Of a DNA stretch of 64,000 nt, positions 37,701 through 50,634 are shown in pieces. Origin of the DNA: Hirudo medicinalis (Eukaryota; Annelida; Clitellata; Hirudinida; Hirudinidae); contig MPNW01000077.1 in the NCBI GenBank assembly GCA_011800805.1, positions 128,849 to 192,848 of the forward strand, written 5' to 3'. The notes beneath the pieces are model-generated. The model saw only the letters and a list, made by a program, of their open reading frames with translations. It did no database searches and had not been told where the DNA came from. Made by a program: the position numbers and the translations under genes. The first letter of the stretch is position 1. Every line of letters starts with the position of its first letter.

Positions 37701-40700
37701 AATCTTCACCTTACCTTTGAAATTTCTTCTTTGAAAAACTTTCAAATGATGAAGGTCTAATCAGTGACGTTTGGAGCCCACAGACACCTAACCCAAAAAC
37801 TTCTCCGTAATCGTCATCATCATCATTATTATTATCGTCGTCATTATCGTGGAAATCCTCTTCTCCTTTTTCGATTTCCCCATCTTTTAACAACTTCTCA
37901 ATCAACTCCTTGTTGATCGACTCAGAGGCAAATTCCAATTTGTTTCTTTCAAGTTGTTCTGATTCTTCAACAGAAATGATTCCATCCTTGATTTCTGGAT
38001 TAGTAGAATTCATTGCCACCTTCATTTGACAAAGCTCGACTTTAACCACTTCTGGGTTTGGTGAAGACCTCTGAGGAGAAAGGACTTTGGGGAAATTCAA
38101 CTCTTTTCCATATTTATGGAAAGTCGATCGAGGAGGAGAAGCAGAAGACGAAGACGACGACGACAGAGATCGGTCGGACGCCCGTTTTTTTGACTTAACC
38201 CTCGTTCCGTTCTGAATGCCCTCCGGGGCGGTCCCCGTAACAGGGTGGCTGAAAGATGAGGTCGAGGTGTTGGAAGATGCTGCAGGGTTAACATAAGAGG
38301 ATGGAGGAGATGGGATAAGAATGGAATAAGATGAAGAGGGGGCCTGCTGGTGACTCGGAGAATGATGACGAGGTTTAGACGTTTGCGACAACAGCAAGAG
38401 GTCGAAGGCCTTCGAGCGACCCCCAACAGCCCTCCTCAGCGAGATTGAATGTTCCTGTCGGAATTGGATCTTGGTTTTTAAAATAGCCTATTACATAAAC
38501 TTTAATTTGTAAACTAATAATTAGCCTTAAGGCATGAGACTTGTTTAAAATTAACTTAATTATTGCATAGCAATAAAATAATTATAGTATGGTCAATATT
38601 ATTTTTATTATTTAACTTAATTGCTACATGTTATTGCAACATTACATCAAACATACATGTCTAAGAAAAGAAACAGCACAGAAGTAGGTGAGTAGGTGAT
38701 TACAAAAGTTTACAAAGTTTAAATTACAAAGTTGCTATTGGCTAGAAATGATATTTATTCGTTCAAAGATTCCAGGATATATAAGATAATCTCATGACTC
38801 TTATCACTTTAACCTTGTTACTATTATCATAGAATTTGTCCAAATTAAAACAAAGCTAGCTTAGAATTGCATGTTATCAGCAAGAGATGCAATTAAAACT
38901 CATTGGATGATAACTCCTAGGCCAAAACACAAATGTGTCAAACCATTGAGCTAAGTGCTAGACTAAACATTCAATTTAAAAATGGTCACTTGGCAGGAGA
39001 GTGAATTCATGCAGGGAAACTTGGAGTTGATCAGGACCCCACAGTGGATATCTGGCTGATAGGGGCAAACTGTATTGGAAAGACCTTATGTAAGTCACAA
39101 ATATGAAGTTTATTAGCTTAAATTTAATAAAATAACAAGAAACAAATGAGCATGAGAAATTAGGAGCATAATATTTATTCTGGGCAATACTTTACACCTG
39201 GGCCACCAATGAAGCTCATTAAATGTTTGATATTCCAAAATACCTGGTGAAACTGAAGTTAGAATATCTTAAATTGTAAAAACAAATGAGTAATTTGACC
39301 TTCGAGGTGCAGAGAAGGTGGTACCTCTGTTCGGACATGTTTCTTGCTCTGCTTGGCAGAAGTCTGGTTTGCAGGAGTCCTGGAGAGGGGCGAATCGAGA
39401 GAATCGACGGGTTCGGACGAAGAAGAGGGAGAGGGGAAACTGTGAAGCCGAGAACCGTGCTGGAGCTGGTGACACCTTTCCGGCACCAAACTGTTTCTCT
39501 TCGAATCTCCGTGCAACGAGTCTTTTGCTCTTTTTTCCCTGCTGAAGTTCTGTTTGATGTTTGATACTGGAGATATATTGACTTCAAACTTAAGGGTTTT
39601 TGAAACACCTTGTAGTTTTCTACTGGCACCTCCTGGAGATAGAGATGGCTGATTGGTTGACTGCAGGGTTTTTTTATTAGGAAGAGGAGATGTCTCCAAA
39701 GACTGTTGAATTTTCAATGTTTTCTGCTTTTTCAAGCTCCTGCCCGATAAGCGCTCCAGATCTTCATCGTCGGACGACTGGGTTCGCTTTCTGGAGCTCG
39801 AAAGAGAAAAACCGTCCGAGGAGAATTTAGGTGAAGCTCTGTGAATCCTATCGGTCTGCTTGCTAATTTCATTTTCCACGCAGGAATCGCCAATAATTAC
39901 TTTCTTTGTCTTCGATGAGGCTTTTGTGTCCAGTGATATGCAATTTCTGGAGAGACTCACCAGCTCGGAGTCGGAGATAGAAGAATCGCTGTCGGAATCA
40001 ATAGAAAACCTAGATTTTGAAGTCCTCTTCTGATCTTTGCTGAGGTACAAATTTGAATTCTCAAAAGTACTTTTTAACTCCATCTTTTTTAAACTTCCTG
40101 ATAACCTATTGGAAGAGGGTAAAACTGCATCTTCATCATTGCTACTCAGATTGCCTGCCAACATTGAATGTCTGTTTCCCACTTTTGGTGACATTTTTTT
40201 GGCTGACTTTTTTGCATTGAGCAACAAGTCCCTCTTGGACATTTCTGATAATTTCTTACTCCTTTCAACTTTCTGACTACGGTCGACCTGATTAGGAGAA
40301 AAGGCAGGTTTGCAGGAACTTAATGGAGAGAAGGAGGATATCATCTGGCTGACTTCCTGTTTCCTGCTCTGGGGAGTTGAACATCTGGAAGATAGAGATG
40401 ATGGTGATGATGAGGAATAGATGTCATCAATTCTCTTTTTTAGCTTTGTATTGGTGGAATTAGTGTAGTCTGGTGAAATGAATTCTTTCTTTGACAAAGT
40501 CGAGGAAATCTGAGGGTCTGGCCCGTTACATTTTTTGTGCTTAAACTTTCCAGGACTCAGAGGCTGACTAGATGATTTGAGCTTTAACAATGAGCCACAT
40601 TTCTCATTGCTATCATCCTTTTTGCCCGTCATTTTATGATTGGATTCCACTGAGGAAGGTACTGCCTTGATGACTTTCTCGAAATTTGCCTTGTGATTTG

Positions 40701-42403
40701 GAGCAGTTGTGTCGAGTTTGCTGCTCTTTGATGGTGATGATGTTTTTAATGAAATCTGTTTTTTGTGAGTTGATATACTAGCATGGTTAGCATCTTTTGA
40801 TGACAATGTGTGAGGGTGAGAGCTGTTTTTGAGGGAAACTGATACTTGATCAGGTGTTTTGAAACCTTTTGAAAATGTTGACAAATTCTTTTCATTATTT
40901 TCACAAGGTGACACTTTTGCCATCTTGGTTCCAACTTTTTCAGGCAAACCAAGATCCTTCGATTTGTTATTTTTCATGGAATACTTTCCGTGGTCGGTTG
41001 AAGGTTGTTTGGCAACAGAGAGGTCATCAAAATCATAGACAGAGGTAGAGTCCAAGGTGGTCTTCTTAATGGAAACTGTTTGGGAAATAATCCGAGAACT
41101 GTTTTCAGAAGCAGAACTACCTGGTTCCACTGGGAAGATGTTTGACATGGACTTCCTAGCAATGAATCCAGGAAAATGAAAGGCAGAAGGTTTTTTTGGC
41201 CCTCCCATAACAGAATTTGATGATGATGATGGTGCAGGAGGAGGTTGTGACATAGAGCTTGGGATGTTGCCACAAGTGGCATTGGTAGGTGATACTGATG
41301 ACGAAATCCCAGCTTTTGCATTTAGTCCTTGGTAGTTTTTCTCATGTGGATGGTTAATCTTCTCTGCAGGTTTGAATTTTTCCTTTGATTTATCCTGGTT
41401 CTTCCTCCCAGGATCTGAAGATTCTAAAGAAGGCAGCGATGGTTCTAAGGGTTTTGCCCTTGATATTGGTGAACCATGCATGGGGCTAGAGAATTTTTCA
41501 AGAGTAGATGATGAATGTGCCAAGGATGTGTTGGAGCTACTGGAACCATAGTAATCCTTTCGTGAAGACATAGTTTGATGGAGAACTTGAGACAATCTTT
41601 CGGCATGTCTCCTTTCTGTGTGTATATCATTTTAGATGTAGACAATATTCTCGTTCAGTGCAAATTATCTATTTGTTAATTAAAATATCTGTGATTTTTA
41701 AAAAATTTTTAATGACCTCAAATTCACCGTAAAGCAAAAAATCTAAAGGTGACGAACCGTAGTGTCCGTATAGAGCCTGCATTTTGTAAATTTGTTTGCA
41801 AACTCTACAAACCACCAAGCAAATATCTTCATAACGAGGAGATAATCCGTACAATCCCACATCTAAATGATGACAACTTTCTCATGTTTGAGAATGACCA
41901 AATTGTTGATGTCAAAACCATAAAAGCTCTTAAACAAAACATCACAGCAATAGCAGCATGTAACATATAACCAACCTTTAGCAAAGATTTTTACGACATC
42001 TGTGGTTTGCTCTTTGATTCCTAGCAACACAAAAATGTATCATAACAAATGTTGCTTTAGAAATGATATCCAAAAGGTAAAAACCTTCAAAATAAAATGA
42101 CAACAAAAGACAAAACGCGATACGTGACTAATTTTAATGCCATGTAACAAAATAAAACACATGACAAAATAATTAATTCCATTGTTTGAGCCCAACTCTT
42201 GAAGGGGAGGTATTTGTAATCGTATTATCCAAAATAATTGAGCGATAGCAAGCTGTTGGAATTTAAAAAATGGAAAAGGTAAAATCACCGGTTCCGGGAG
42301 GTAAAGAATATTTGCCTGCCCATGACTGCCATGATATTGCATTAGATGAACGCAAAGAACTGTCACTTTTTAACTTTTTGCGATTGCCAATACTTTCGGC
42401 CAT
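34781..42403 (-). CDS. ATXN7: ATXN7 (ataxin-7), SAGA deubiquitinase-module anchor
   Basis: Metazoan Sgf73: it tethers the histone H2B deubiquitinase module to the SAGA coactivator. Exons in transcript order: 42289-42403, 41758-41862, 39300-41615, 38990-39069, 37715-38454, 36932-37096 and 34781-36647; 1795 residues, long for the family. The zinc finger (residues about 52-80) spans exons 2-3: EDICLVVCRVCKQIYKMQAL then GHYERRH. The SCA7 domain (about 846-905) is split over exons 4-5: PDIHCGVLINSKFPCMNSL, then EHSISLRRAVGGRSKAFDLL. A third conserved block in exon 6 (VNTFGSW ... FAFRRQDLVRQAFHKIV) matches the region after SCA7. The rest is Ser/Lys/Pro-rich low complexity with an Asp/Asn run (residues about 1095-1110). 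No long polyglutamine tract is present. Head-to-head with HNRNPL; SINE copy 3 sits in intron 5. Confidence 0.9.
37555..37680 (-). repeat. tRNA-derived SINE family A, copy 3 (ATXN7 intron 5)
   Basis: Minus-strand sense: GTTGTGTTCCTGCTTGTGGT, TAATGGCAATGGTTGTAATA, B box TGTTCGAAACCC (37599-37610), and GGGCCCTATATAAATGG. The A box is eroded, so this is the most diverged copy. Confidence 0.7.
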
Positions 42404-42908
42404 TTTCTCTGTTTTTTAAAGATCATCAAGTACGCATGTTTACAAGAACTTAGTAATGAGTAAGTTAAACAAATTCAAACTCTCAAATTACTAATTTTAG
42501 TTTTATGCGAATTACAATTTAAGCATTTGTACTAAAAGCTAAATTTTATTATTTACGTAATGGTTAAAAAGATATCATTTTGTTAAAGCTTCAAAACAAA
42601 GCTAGAATGTTTTTAATTTAAAACAGTTTTATTAAATAAATATAAAACATCTTGGTTAGTACGAATAACTACATCGAAGGTGAACAATTTTATTTCAATA
42701 TTTAAAATAGTCTATTATTATACAAAAACACAAACAACATTTTAATATATAATATTATTTCATTTAAATTTAAAAATAAATTATGTATAATGTATTATTT
42801 ATATGTGTTATTTTTGGATACCTGTAGACATTTTGGATTCGTTTAGTGTCGTTGGGCGATTCTTCGTAATTGCATTTTTTGTGTGCAAATTATTTAAATA
42901 TTTCAGTC
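42404..42908. promoter_or_regulatory. ATXN7/HNRNPL bidirectional promoter
   Basis: Only 505 bp separate the divergent ATGs of ATXN7 (minus) and HNRNPL (plus). It is AT-rich with no coding exon. Both 5' UTRs must also fit here, so the core promoters are very close or overlap. Confidence 0.6.
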
Positions 42909-45900
42909 ATGTCTTACCATGGAAAGCGTGAAAGGCCCGAAGACGGTAACAGTTACGGCCCTCCGCAGAAAAGGGTATGTTAGCCTGGTCACTGGGCGTT
43001 ACCGTGAACAAAAGTATAGTAAAAGCATGTTGATTCACTGCCAAGCAGCTAAAAAAATTTTTTTATGAAGTGAATGAGCGTTAATGATTAATGCACTAAA
43101 AATAAGGCGTAATAGTAACTTCATTTAGAAGGTCTGTCATTAAATTTATTTAGCTCTTAATTAATTTTTTAAAGAATAAATAGTACATTAGTAAGTTTGA
43201 GTGTCGTCTTACGAATTTAACAGCAGTCTGGTGGCTTTGGAGGACCGCAACAGAGTTCATTTGCTGGACAGAACCGACAGCCATATGACGGTTTTTCATC
43301 TCAATATGCCCAGCCTCCAACCTCTCAGACTAGAACAGGATCATTTCCATCGTTGGTTAAATTCAATATTTGTCGGCTAAGTAAACTGATAAGTAAATGC
43401 TAAAGTAAAGATATGATAGTATATCATTGCATTGCAACACATGTAATGAATACTGCATTTGGCTAAAGCTGAATACCCATCCTTACATATTGCAAGAAAT
43501 ATGTTTGTATCCATCACAAAATTCAAATCCAACATCTTACTAATATTTGATTAAGGGCTCTTTTGTGCTTTTCTTAGGTTTGTCGAGGAGAAGAAGGGAC
43601 CCGTACTTTTATTTACTGTACTTAACCCAAAGTATCCCATTACAGTGGTGGGTGTATTTCGTTTATTAGTGATTACTCTGTAAAGGGATTTTAAGTTCTA
43701 GTTTCTAAAATAACCTATGCCAATATTATATATGTGTCACATTGGTATTAATGAATTCACTAGTTTTGGAACATGGGCTGTGCACTTTATTTGCAATTTT
43801 ATTATTTTCATTGTTATCAAAATACAGTATTAATTTCACAGGATGTGATGAACACCATTTGCACGAACAGCAATGCCGTGGTAAACAGGATTGTCATTAT
43901 CAGGAAGAATGGAGTGCAGGCAATGATCGAATATCCTTTTGACATTAATACTGCACAATATTGGTTGACATAAAACAAAAACTGCTGACAAATTTAAGCA
44001 ATTGTTTTTTGTGCTTGCTGTGTAATCTGGCTTAGTGAATGGCATACAATTTTTAAATCCATTTAAAATGGCATTAAATGTGGTTTTCCTTGACTGAGGA
44101 CCACATTTGATAGTGTCCAATCAGCAGAGACCATAAAGGAGACTCTAAATGGAGCAGACATTTACTCTGGATGTTGCACCCTAAAGATTGAATGGGCCAA
44201 GGTTGGGGCCTTCATTAAAATTTCCATTCCCCTTTGGAATGTCATGAAATGCGTTTGTCGCTTCTCGGTAGTGAAGTTTTCATTAGTGCTATTGTTTTTT
44301 CTTATATCTTTTAGACTGCCCGGTTAAATGTGGTGAAGAATGATCAGGACACCTGGGATTATACTAACAAATTAGGTTTGTATTTATTATTATTAATGAG
44401 ATTAATTTTTATTAATTTCGAGATTTGTCCAAGTTTTATGTTTGTGCATGCTTTTAATTTAAATTTAAACGTTCACATATAAATGTCAAACAATCAAATC
44501 TAACATAAAACAAAGTCTTTACAATTTAAAAGAAAACCTTTAAAAATTGACTTTCCCAAACTCAGTTTTGGTTTACAATGTTTTCGGTTATCGCTTAAAA
44601 TTTTGCAAACCTACATTGAGAAGATTGCAGTCCTTGAACGAGTGCTGAGATAATAAAATTACCTCCATTTATCGACTGACACAAAGCAACCTACTGAAGG
44701 CAAGATCAGGACCCAAAGATCCATAAAAATTTTACATTTAAAAATCTACTTATGCCCAAGATGCTACAGTGTAAATTGTTGTGCAATATCATAAACCTTT
44801 CTCATTCAAGAGTTTGCAACAAGAGACAATACAAATTAAAATCCCTTGAAAAGGTGAGAGGTTTTCATGGATTTCACTTTTTACATTGTACATTTTAAAT
44901 TTCTTACCAAATCATAAAATGAATGGAAGCTAGATAAATGTGTTTGGCCATTAAGTATATCAAAGAATTAAAATATTAGCATCCGATATGTCGATGCGTC
45001 CGTGCGTGCCGAATCAGAAAGCCTTTCAATTCTTAGAATGATCGACTAGGGGAGGATTGGGTGAAATATTAAATTTTCAAAATGCAAAATATATTGAACA
45101 ATATTCTGATATGATATTGCCATGAACGATATTAAACAAACATGGAACTGCAAATAGTGTCGAAGGTACTTTCGGACGCAACTTAGTATGACTAACATAG
45201 CACGAACAATCTTCCAATCCCTCCCTAGGGTGTAATATCATTGTAGCATTTGATTACATAGCCAATTGTTTAATTTTACCTCCAATTTCGATCAAGTTAA
45301 CTTACACATGTCCTTGTACCTTTTCAACAGTCACATGAAAATAGACAAGGGATAAAATCAGGCAAAAAATATCCAGATCAGTGTTCACAAGAGAAAGACA
45401 AACTGTATACACAAATGATGCTTCTCAAAACAATTACAAGTTCCATAACTGAGTGCATCATGGAAAATACAATCAATGAAACTACTGATAAATGAAATGT
45501 ATTTGTCTGTTATTTTGATGGTCAGAGTACTAATTGAGCTTGGTCTGTAGAGAAACACTAAAAGCCACACAAGAAATGTTGGAATTTGATTTTAAAAATT
45601 CAAAACACCCAAAATTATGGAGAAAACCATAACCAATACATTACTACTGTGAGATCAAGAAGAAAAAGAACAATACCCATTCTAAAATGCTATCAGTCGC
45701 TAGTGTTTTGAAGAAAAATACATTGTGGATTCTTTATCTGCAGATTCAGCTGTCGACCTCCAGGCTCGATAGAAAGAGGATCTGGAACCAGGAAGGCATC
45801 CAAAAGCTTTGAGATCTCAATGGATGGATATAGAAATCTAATCAGACCTTCGTTTTTAACAACTTTTTGATTCTCGTCTGGATTTTTAGCTGGACGTTTG

Positions 45901-48332
45901 TGACGTGCACGATGCACCTTTATAAACACTTGAAGTAATCCGAGGAGACGGTTTTATTTGTTAACAAATATTTCATCTTTCAGGTCAAGATAGTAAGGTC
46001 CTGCCACTACTTCCTGACCCGAAGTTTTCCTCGGGAGAAAGGTCGGCACAAGGTGGTTTTGCAGATTTCTCAGGTTTGTGTTTGTTTTCATATGAAATTT
46101 TGAGTGCCATAAAGTATAATATGCAAATTCATGACTATGTATGTTTTTGGTGCAGGCTGAGTTGGCATATAATGACTCTTTTTACAGCCATGTGCAGCAG
46201 TGCTATCCATTGCGCTAACCTGTCTGTTATTAATGATTTAAAGATTAATTGAGCATTTCTGTTGAAATTGTCATTGGATGTCTGATGATTTGTCCTTCTA
46301 ATTAGAAGATACCAAGCACAACTCTCAAGGGTCAGGATTTGAAGGGGGGTACCAAGATCATTTCAGAGGTCCACCGAGGCATGAAGAATTCGACTATCAC
46401 AGAAATCCTGCTGGGGACAGGTTTGGTATGGCTCCCCCAAGGGGACCTCCTGGACCCAGACAGGTTGGCTTACCTGTGGGTTAAAATTTGTTAACATCTA
46501 TTGTAGATGTATTGCGATTTACTTAGATACATTGCATTAATGTATTTTTTGCTTCATTGTATTTGTGTGTAGGAATACCATCCACCAGCTTATGAGCACC
46601 ATGGCAACCACTACCCTCATGAAAACTTTGGTGGCCCTGCCAGGGGTCGTGGTGGCCTTTATCCGAGAGGAGGTATGATGAGGGGAGGCATGCGGGCAAT
46701 GTATCCGCCCATGATGGGCGGTCAGCCGAGGATGGACGACTACCAGGATTACGATGAGGCCGGTGGTTCTGGTCCGATGCTCCAACAGGGCTCTGTCATG
46801 ATGGTCTACGGACTTGATGGAGAGAAGATGAACTGCATGAGGCTATTCAATCTGTTCTGCCTTTATGGGAATGTTGTCAGAGTGAGTGATTGTAGATTAG
46901 AATTGGAACAATGTACGTGGTTGTGCACCAATTATCATAAAAGTGATGCTGGTCATAAATCTATGTTGTTTATCACAATTCTTTATCACATATTTTATTT
47001 AGATAACTTACCATTTTAATTTTATTACAATTGTGTTATTATTAAGAGGCATCGTATGTTAGCCCTCTAACCATACATAATAATGGGAATATTAATAAAT
47101 GAAATTTTCAGATCAAGTTCCTGAAAAGTAAGGAGGGTGTAGCTATGGTTCAAATGGGGGACTGCATGAGTTGTGAAAGGGGTGCTAATGCACTGAATGG
47201 AACATTTTTGTTTGGAAAGAAGATTTTAATTGGGTGAGTCTTTATACTTTGTTATCTTGCCTCAATTGATCTTAAAGTACAAATATTTATTATTGATATT
47301 CATGTGTTACATATAGCTAAAGCAGACAAAGATTAAGTTATTAATAATTTCTATGAAATAACATGCATAGGAATGGTGTTGTTGTAAATTGTTATCCATT
47401 TCAAATTTTATTTCCACATAAATACCTTCACAATCTTGTGAGGTGTTGTGTCTCTGTATTTCCTATTTGCTATTGAACTTGTTTTTAAACAGAAACTCAA
47501 AGCAAGCCTTCATCCAGGATGTCCCAAACCCAACAGACCTTCCAGATGGATCCCCTTCATTCCAGGATTTTATGGGTAACAGGAACAACAGATTCACCAC
47601 ACCTGAGGCAGCTGCCAAAAATAGTAAAGATTTCTGTTCTAATGTACCTTTGTGATGATAATAACAATTGGTAATTATAATTAATGACAACGTGAAGATG
47701 TGGCTGTAAAACAATAAATCATTTTTGGTGATTATTATTAAGTCTATTATTAATTTCTTCGTAGGGATCCACTCCTCTTCAAAGATCTTGTATTTTTTTA
47801 ATGCTCCACCTGGTCTCAAAGACGAGGACCTCGTCAAGGTTTTCCGTGACGGTAAAGTGAAGGACCCGAAGAAGATCAAGGTGTTTCCTACTAAGTGTGA
47901 GTCAAAAAGATAACCCTTTTTGTTGGTTATGTTGACAGGTGCAATGCCATTGTTGTTGCCAAGATAAATTTTAACATAAATTGAAATACATCAATGTTCT
48001 ATTTGCTCCACAGCTGAAAAAAGCAGTACTGGCTTGATAGAGTGGGACAACAAGAGCGACAGTGTCGAGGCACTTGTTGTCTGCAACCACACCCCTCTTC
48101 CCAATCCTGGTGGGTTGATTAAATACTATACCTTAATTATTTTTGTATTCATTATTAATTCTGACATCAGTTAACTTTTTTCATTAACTTTTATGGATTG
48201 AATAAATTTGAACACTTATTTTTTTATAACTTTGCCTTCAAACCTTTAGCTGGAAAGAACCCTTACATTCTGAAGTTCTGCTTTTCTGATGTCACCATTA
48301 AGAATACTCCGCCCGTGACGTCCAACGCTTGA
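42909..48332 (+). CDS. HNRNPL: HNRNPL-like RNA-binding protein (hnRNP L / smooth family), apparently without RRM1
   Basis: Nuclear RNA-binding protein that binds CA-rich RNA and controls alternative splicing. Exons: 42909-42974, 43227-43351, 43578-43647, 43842-43930, 44105-44201, 44315-44375, 45984-46073, 46306-46463, 46573-46881, 47112-47233, 47493-47623, 47765-47896, 48014-48109 and 48250-48332; 542 residues. The RRM2 equivalent (about 70-150) has GPVLLFTVLNPKYPITVD, RIVIIRKNGVQAMIEFDS, LNGADIYSGCCTLKIEWAK and NDQDTWDYTN. A Gly/Pro/Tyr-rich linker follows. RRM3 (about 325-405) has MMVYGLDGEKMNC, FNLFCLYGNV and KFLKSKEGVAMVQMGD. RRM4 (about 444-540) has SSSKILYFFNAP and SSTGLIEWDNKSD. The human protein has another RRM before these, and the short introns 1-2 cannot hold it. 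Intron 4 is of AT-AC type. Confidence 0.93.
43931..44104 (+). other. U12-type (minor spliceosome) AT-AC intron in HNRNPL
   Basis: The intron starts ATATCCTTTT, the U12 5' splice-site consensus. It carries TTCCTTGAC 11-19 nt before its end (branch consensus TTCCTTAAC) and ends in CAC. Joining GA^A here gives MIEFDSVQSAETIKETLNG, matching human hnRNP L, in phase. No GT-AG alternative restores this conserved sequence. Confidence 0.93.
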
Positions 48333-48861
48333 GAGTCCTTGCCGTTGATGCGAAACCAAACTCATCATTGATTTTACGACAGCATAAGTTTATAACGTAT
48401 TTAGAGGGGCATATCCAACCTCGTTTGATTGTCCTTGATTAATGTCCTAGTGTTGTTTCAATGTTACATTATCTTACGGTATCCAAATAAATCGCGTTTG
48501 GCCGTTTTGTGCCGTGTTCACCTCCGACAGTTTCGGGTGCGGGATCGTGATTGCGGGGTGGCCGTCGGGTGTGCCACGCTGGATGGACAAGACTGGAGCG
48601 GGCGAGCCGGTTCTGGTAGCGGTTGCAACATCTTCGACTTTATCATCGCAAAAAGAAGATTTTGTAAATAAATATAGTAAATACTGTTATTTATTTATGA
48701 CGCGACGGCTGAAGTGGTTTTGCGATGAAAATTATGAAATGTCAGGAGGATAATCAAATATTCTTTGGTGTCATTTTTAAGAAACCGAGTTGCGATTGTA
48801 AATAAAATAAAGCGGCCCGGCTGAAACATTGAAGTATTTCAACTCCAGACCAAGACAAGTT
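48333..48861. other. spacer between HNRNPL and WDR20 (tandem)
   Basis: HNRNPL 3' UTR and WDR20 promoter/5' UTR. The part at about 48500-48650 is clearly GC- and CpG-richer than its surroundings and opens 80-codon frames without family features. It may be the WDR20 promoter or an unannotated 5' exon. Confidence 0.45.
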
Positions 48862-50600
48862 ATGTCGGTTTTCAATGAGACATTGGGATCCATGTCTCGT
48901 TATCAAAGTGACCCCAATTACAACAGAGATGAAGCAAGGGATATAAGATGTCAATTTGTAACTCGAGAAGGCACCTACAAATTACTAAATCACTCAGAAT
49001 ATGCCAGACCCACCCGATTGCCAATGACAAACGGTACATCTTCTACAAATAGCAATCTTCCAGTCAAAGTATCTCTAGTTCGCTCTAAAGATGCTGAAAC
49101 AAATGCTGTCGACGATAGACTGTGCTTCAACATAGGAAAAGAAATTTATGTTTACCCATATAACGGAATCAAAAAAGTAAATTTTTGATTTTGTTCTCAA
49201 AATGTGTTAAGTAACTTATGATTTAGTGCTGGACAATCAATGTTGATAAGTAATAGTAAGAATTATTCTGCGTTATTATGATAGCATGGAATTCTTGTTT
49301 GGATGCACATGTAGGTCTTACTCAAATGATAACCACTTTTAGCAAATAATGTCCAGTTTTGTCATCAGGGTCTCAAAAGTGTTATACGATTTGTTAATTT
49401 CATTTTGAATAAAAGTGCTTTGACCTGTGATTATTCATTGACTAGGCAGCTGACCTCACTCATCCCCTGGACAAGAGATTGTACAGGGGCACATCCCCCA
49501 CTTGTCATGACTTCAACTCGTGTACAGCCCGGACAGATCATCTCATGCTCGTCATTGGCTTTTCTGCGGGTCAGGTTCAGTTGGTCGATCCCGTCGGGAA
49601 GGAGTTCAGCAAACTTTTCAATGAGGATGTCAGTTTCTCTTTTTTTGATGTTTGTGTAATTTGTGATTAAGTACAAGTGTTAACAATTATTTATAAGAAA
49701 CAAGTCAAACAAAAACTTGTAGAACAAAATAAACTATTGCATTGCCTCAACAATGTTATCAGTAATGTTTCAGTATAACTTATATTTTAAAAGTCTTTAA
49801 TATTATTTGACTTCGGCAATATTTTTATTATAAAATAATAAAATAAAATAAAAATAATTGTAATTAGGGAAGTTTTTTTTTAAATTGCATAAGCAAAACT
49901 AAATGATAAGCCAAATGTTTTTGCACTTCATGATTCTACTTTATTGTTGTTGATATTATCTTCATTTAAAGCCAGTTTTATTTTATCTTATTGTTACCAT
50001 TATTACTTTAACTGTTGAAATATTATTGTTAATGCTTTTATTATGAAAGCATTTAAGATGTTTGTTACAAATGTAGTAGAATATTTTCTATTGCGATTAA
50101 CTTTAGTATTAAAAATTAAAATATTTGTTTTTAATTATTTATTTGTAATTATAATATTTTGGTTTTAATAAATAAGCTCCCACAAATTGAATTTTCCTTT
50201 TCTTTCATCCATGAATGCCTTTATAATAATATGTGTAAATCAATCAATGCTCAAATTAATATGATGTTGATTGATTGGTTAGGTAACTAATCAATTAATG
50301 GATCGAATGATAAACATGACCTTCAGAGGCTGATCGACAAGACCAAGGTCACGTGCATAAAGTGGCTGCCAGGTTCCCCTAACCAGTTCCTTGTTTCACA
50401 CCTTAGTGGCCAGCTCTATGTTTACCAGGAAGAACTGCCCTGTAGTCCTACGGCTCCAACGTACCAGCTGTTCAAGCAAGGCGAAGGGTTTTCTGTCTAC
50501 ACTTGTAAGGCCAAGAGCACACGCAATCCCCTTTACAGGTGGCATATTGACGGTTCTCCAGGAATCAACGAGTTTTCATTCTCTCCTTGCTCCAGGTTTA

Positions 50601-50634
<34 letters not shown>

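Noticed and set aside
39286..40276. Plus-strand ORFs opposite ATXN7 exon 3
   Set aside because: Shadows of the Ser/Lys-rich ATXN7 frame.
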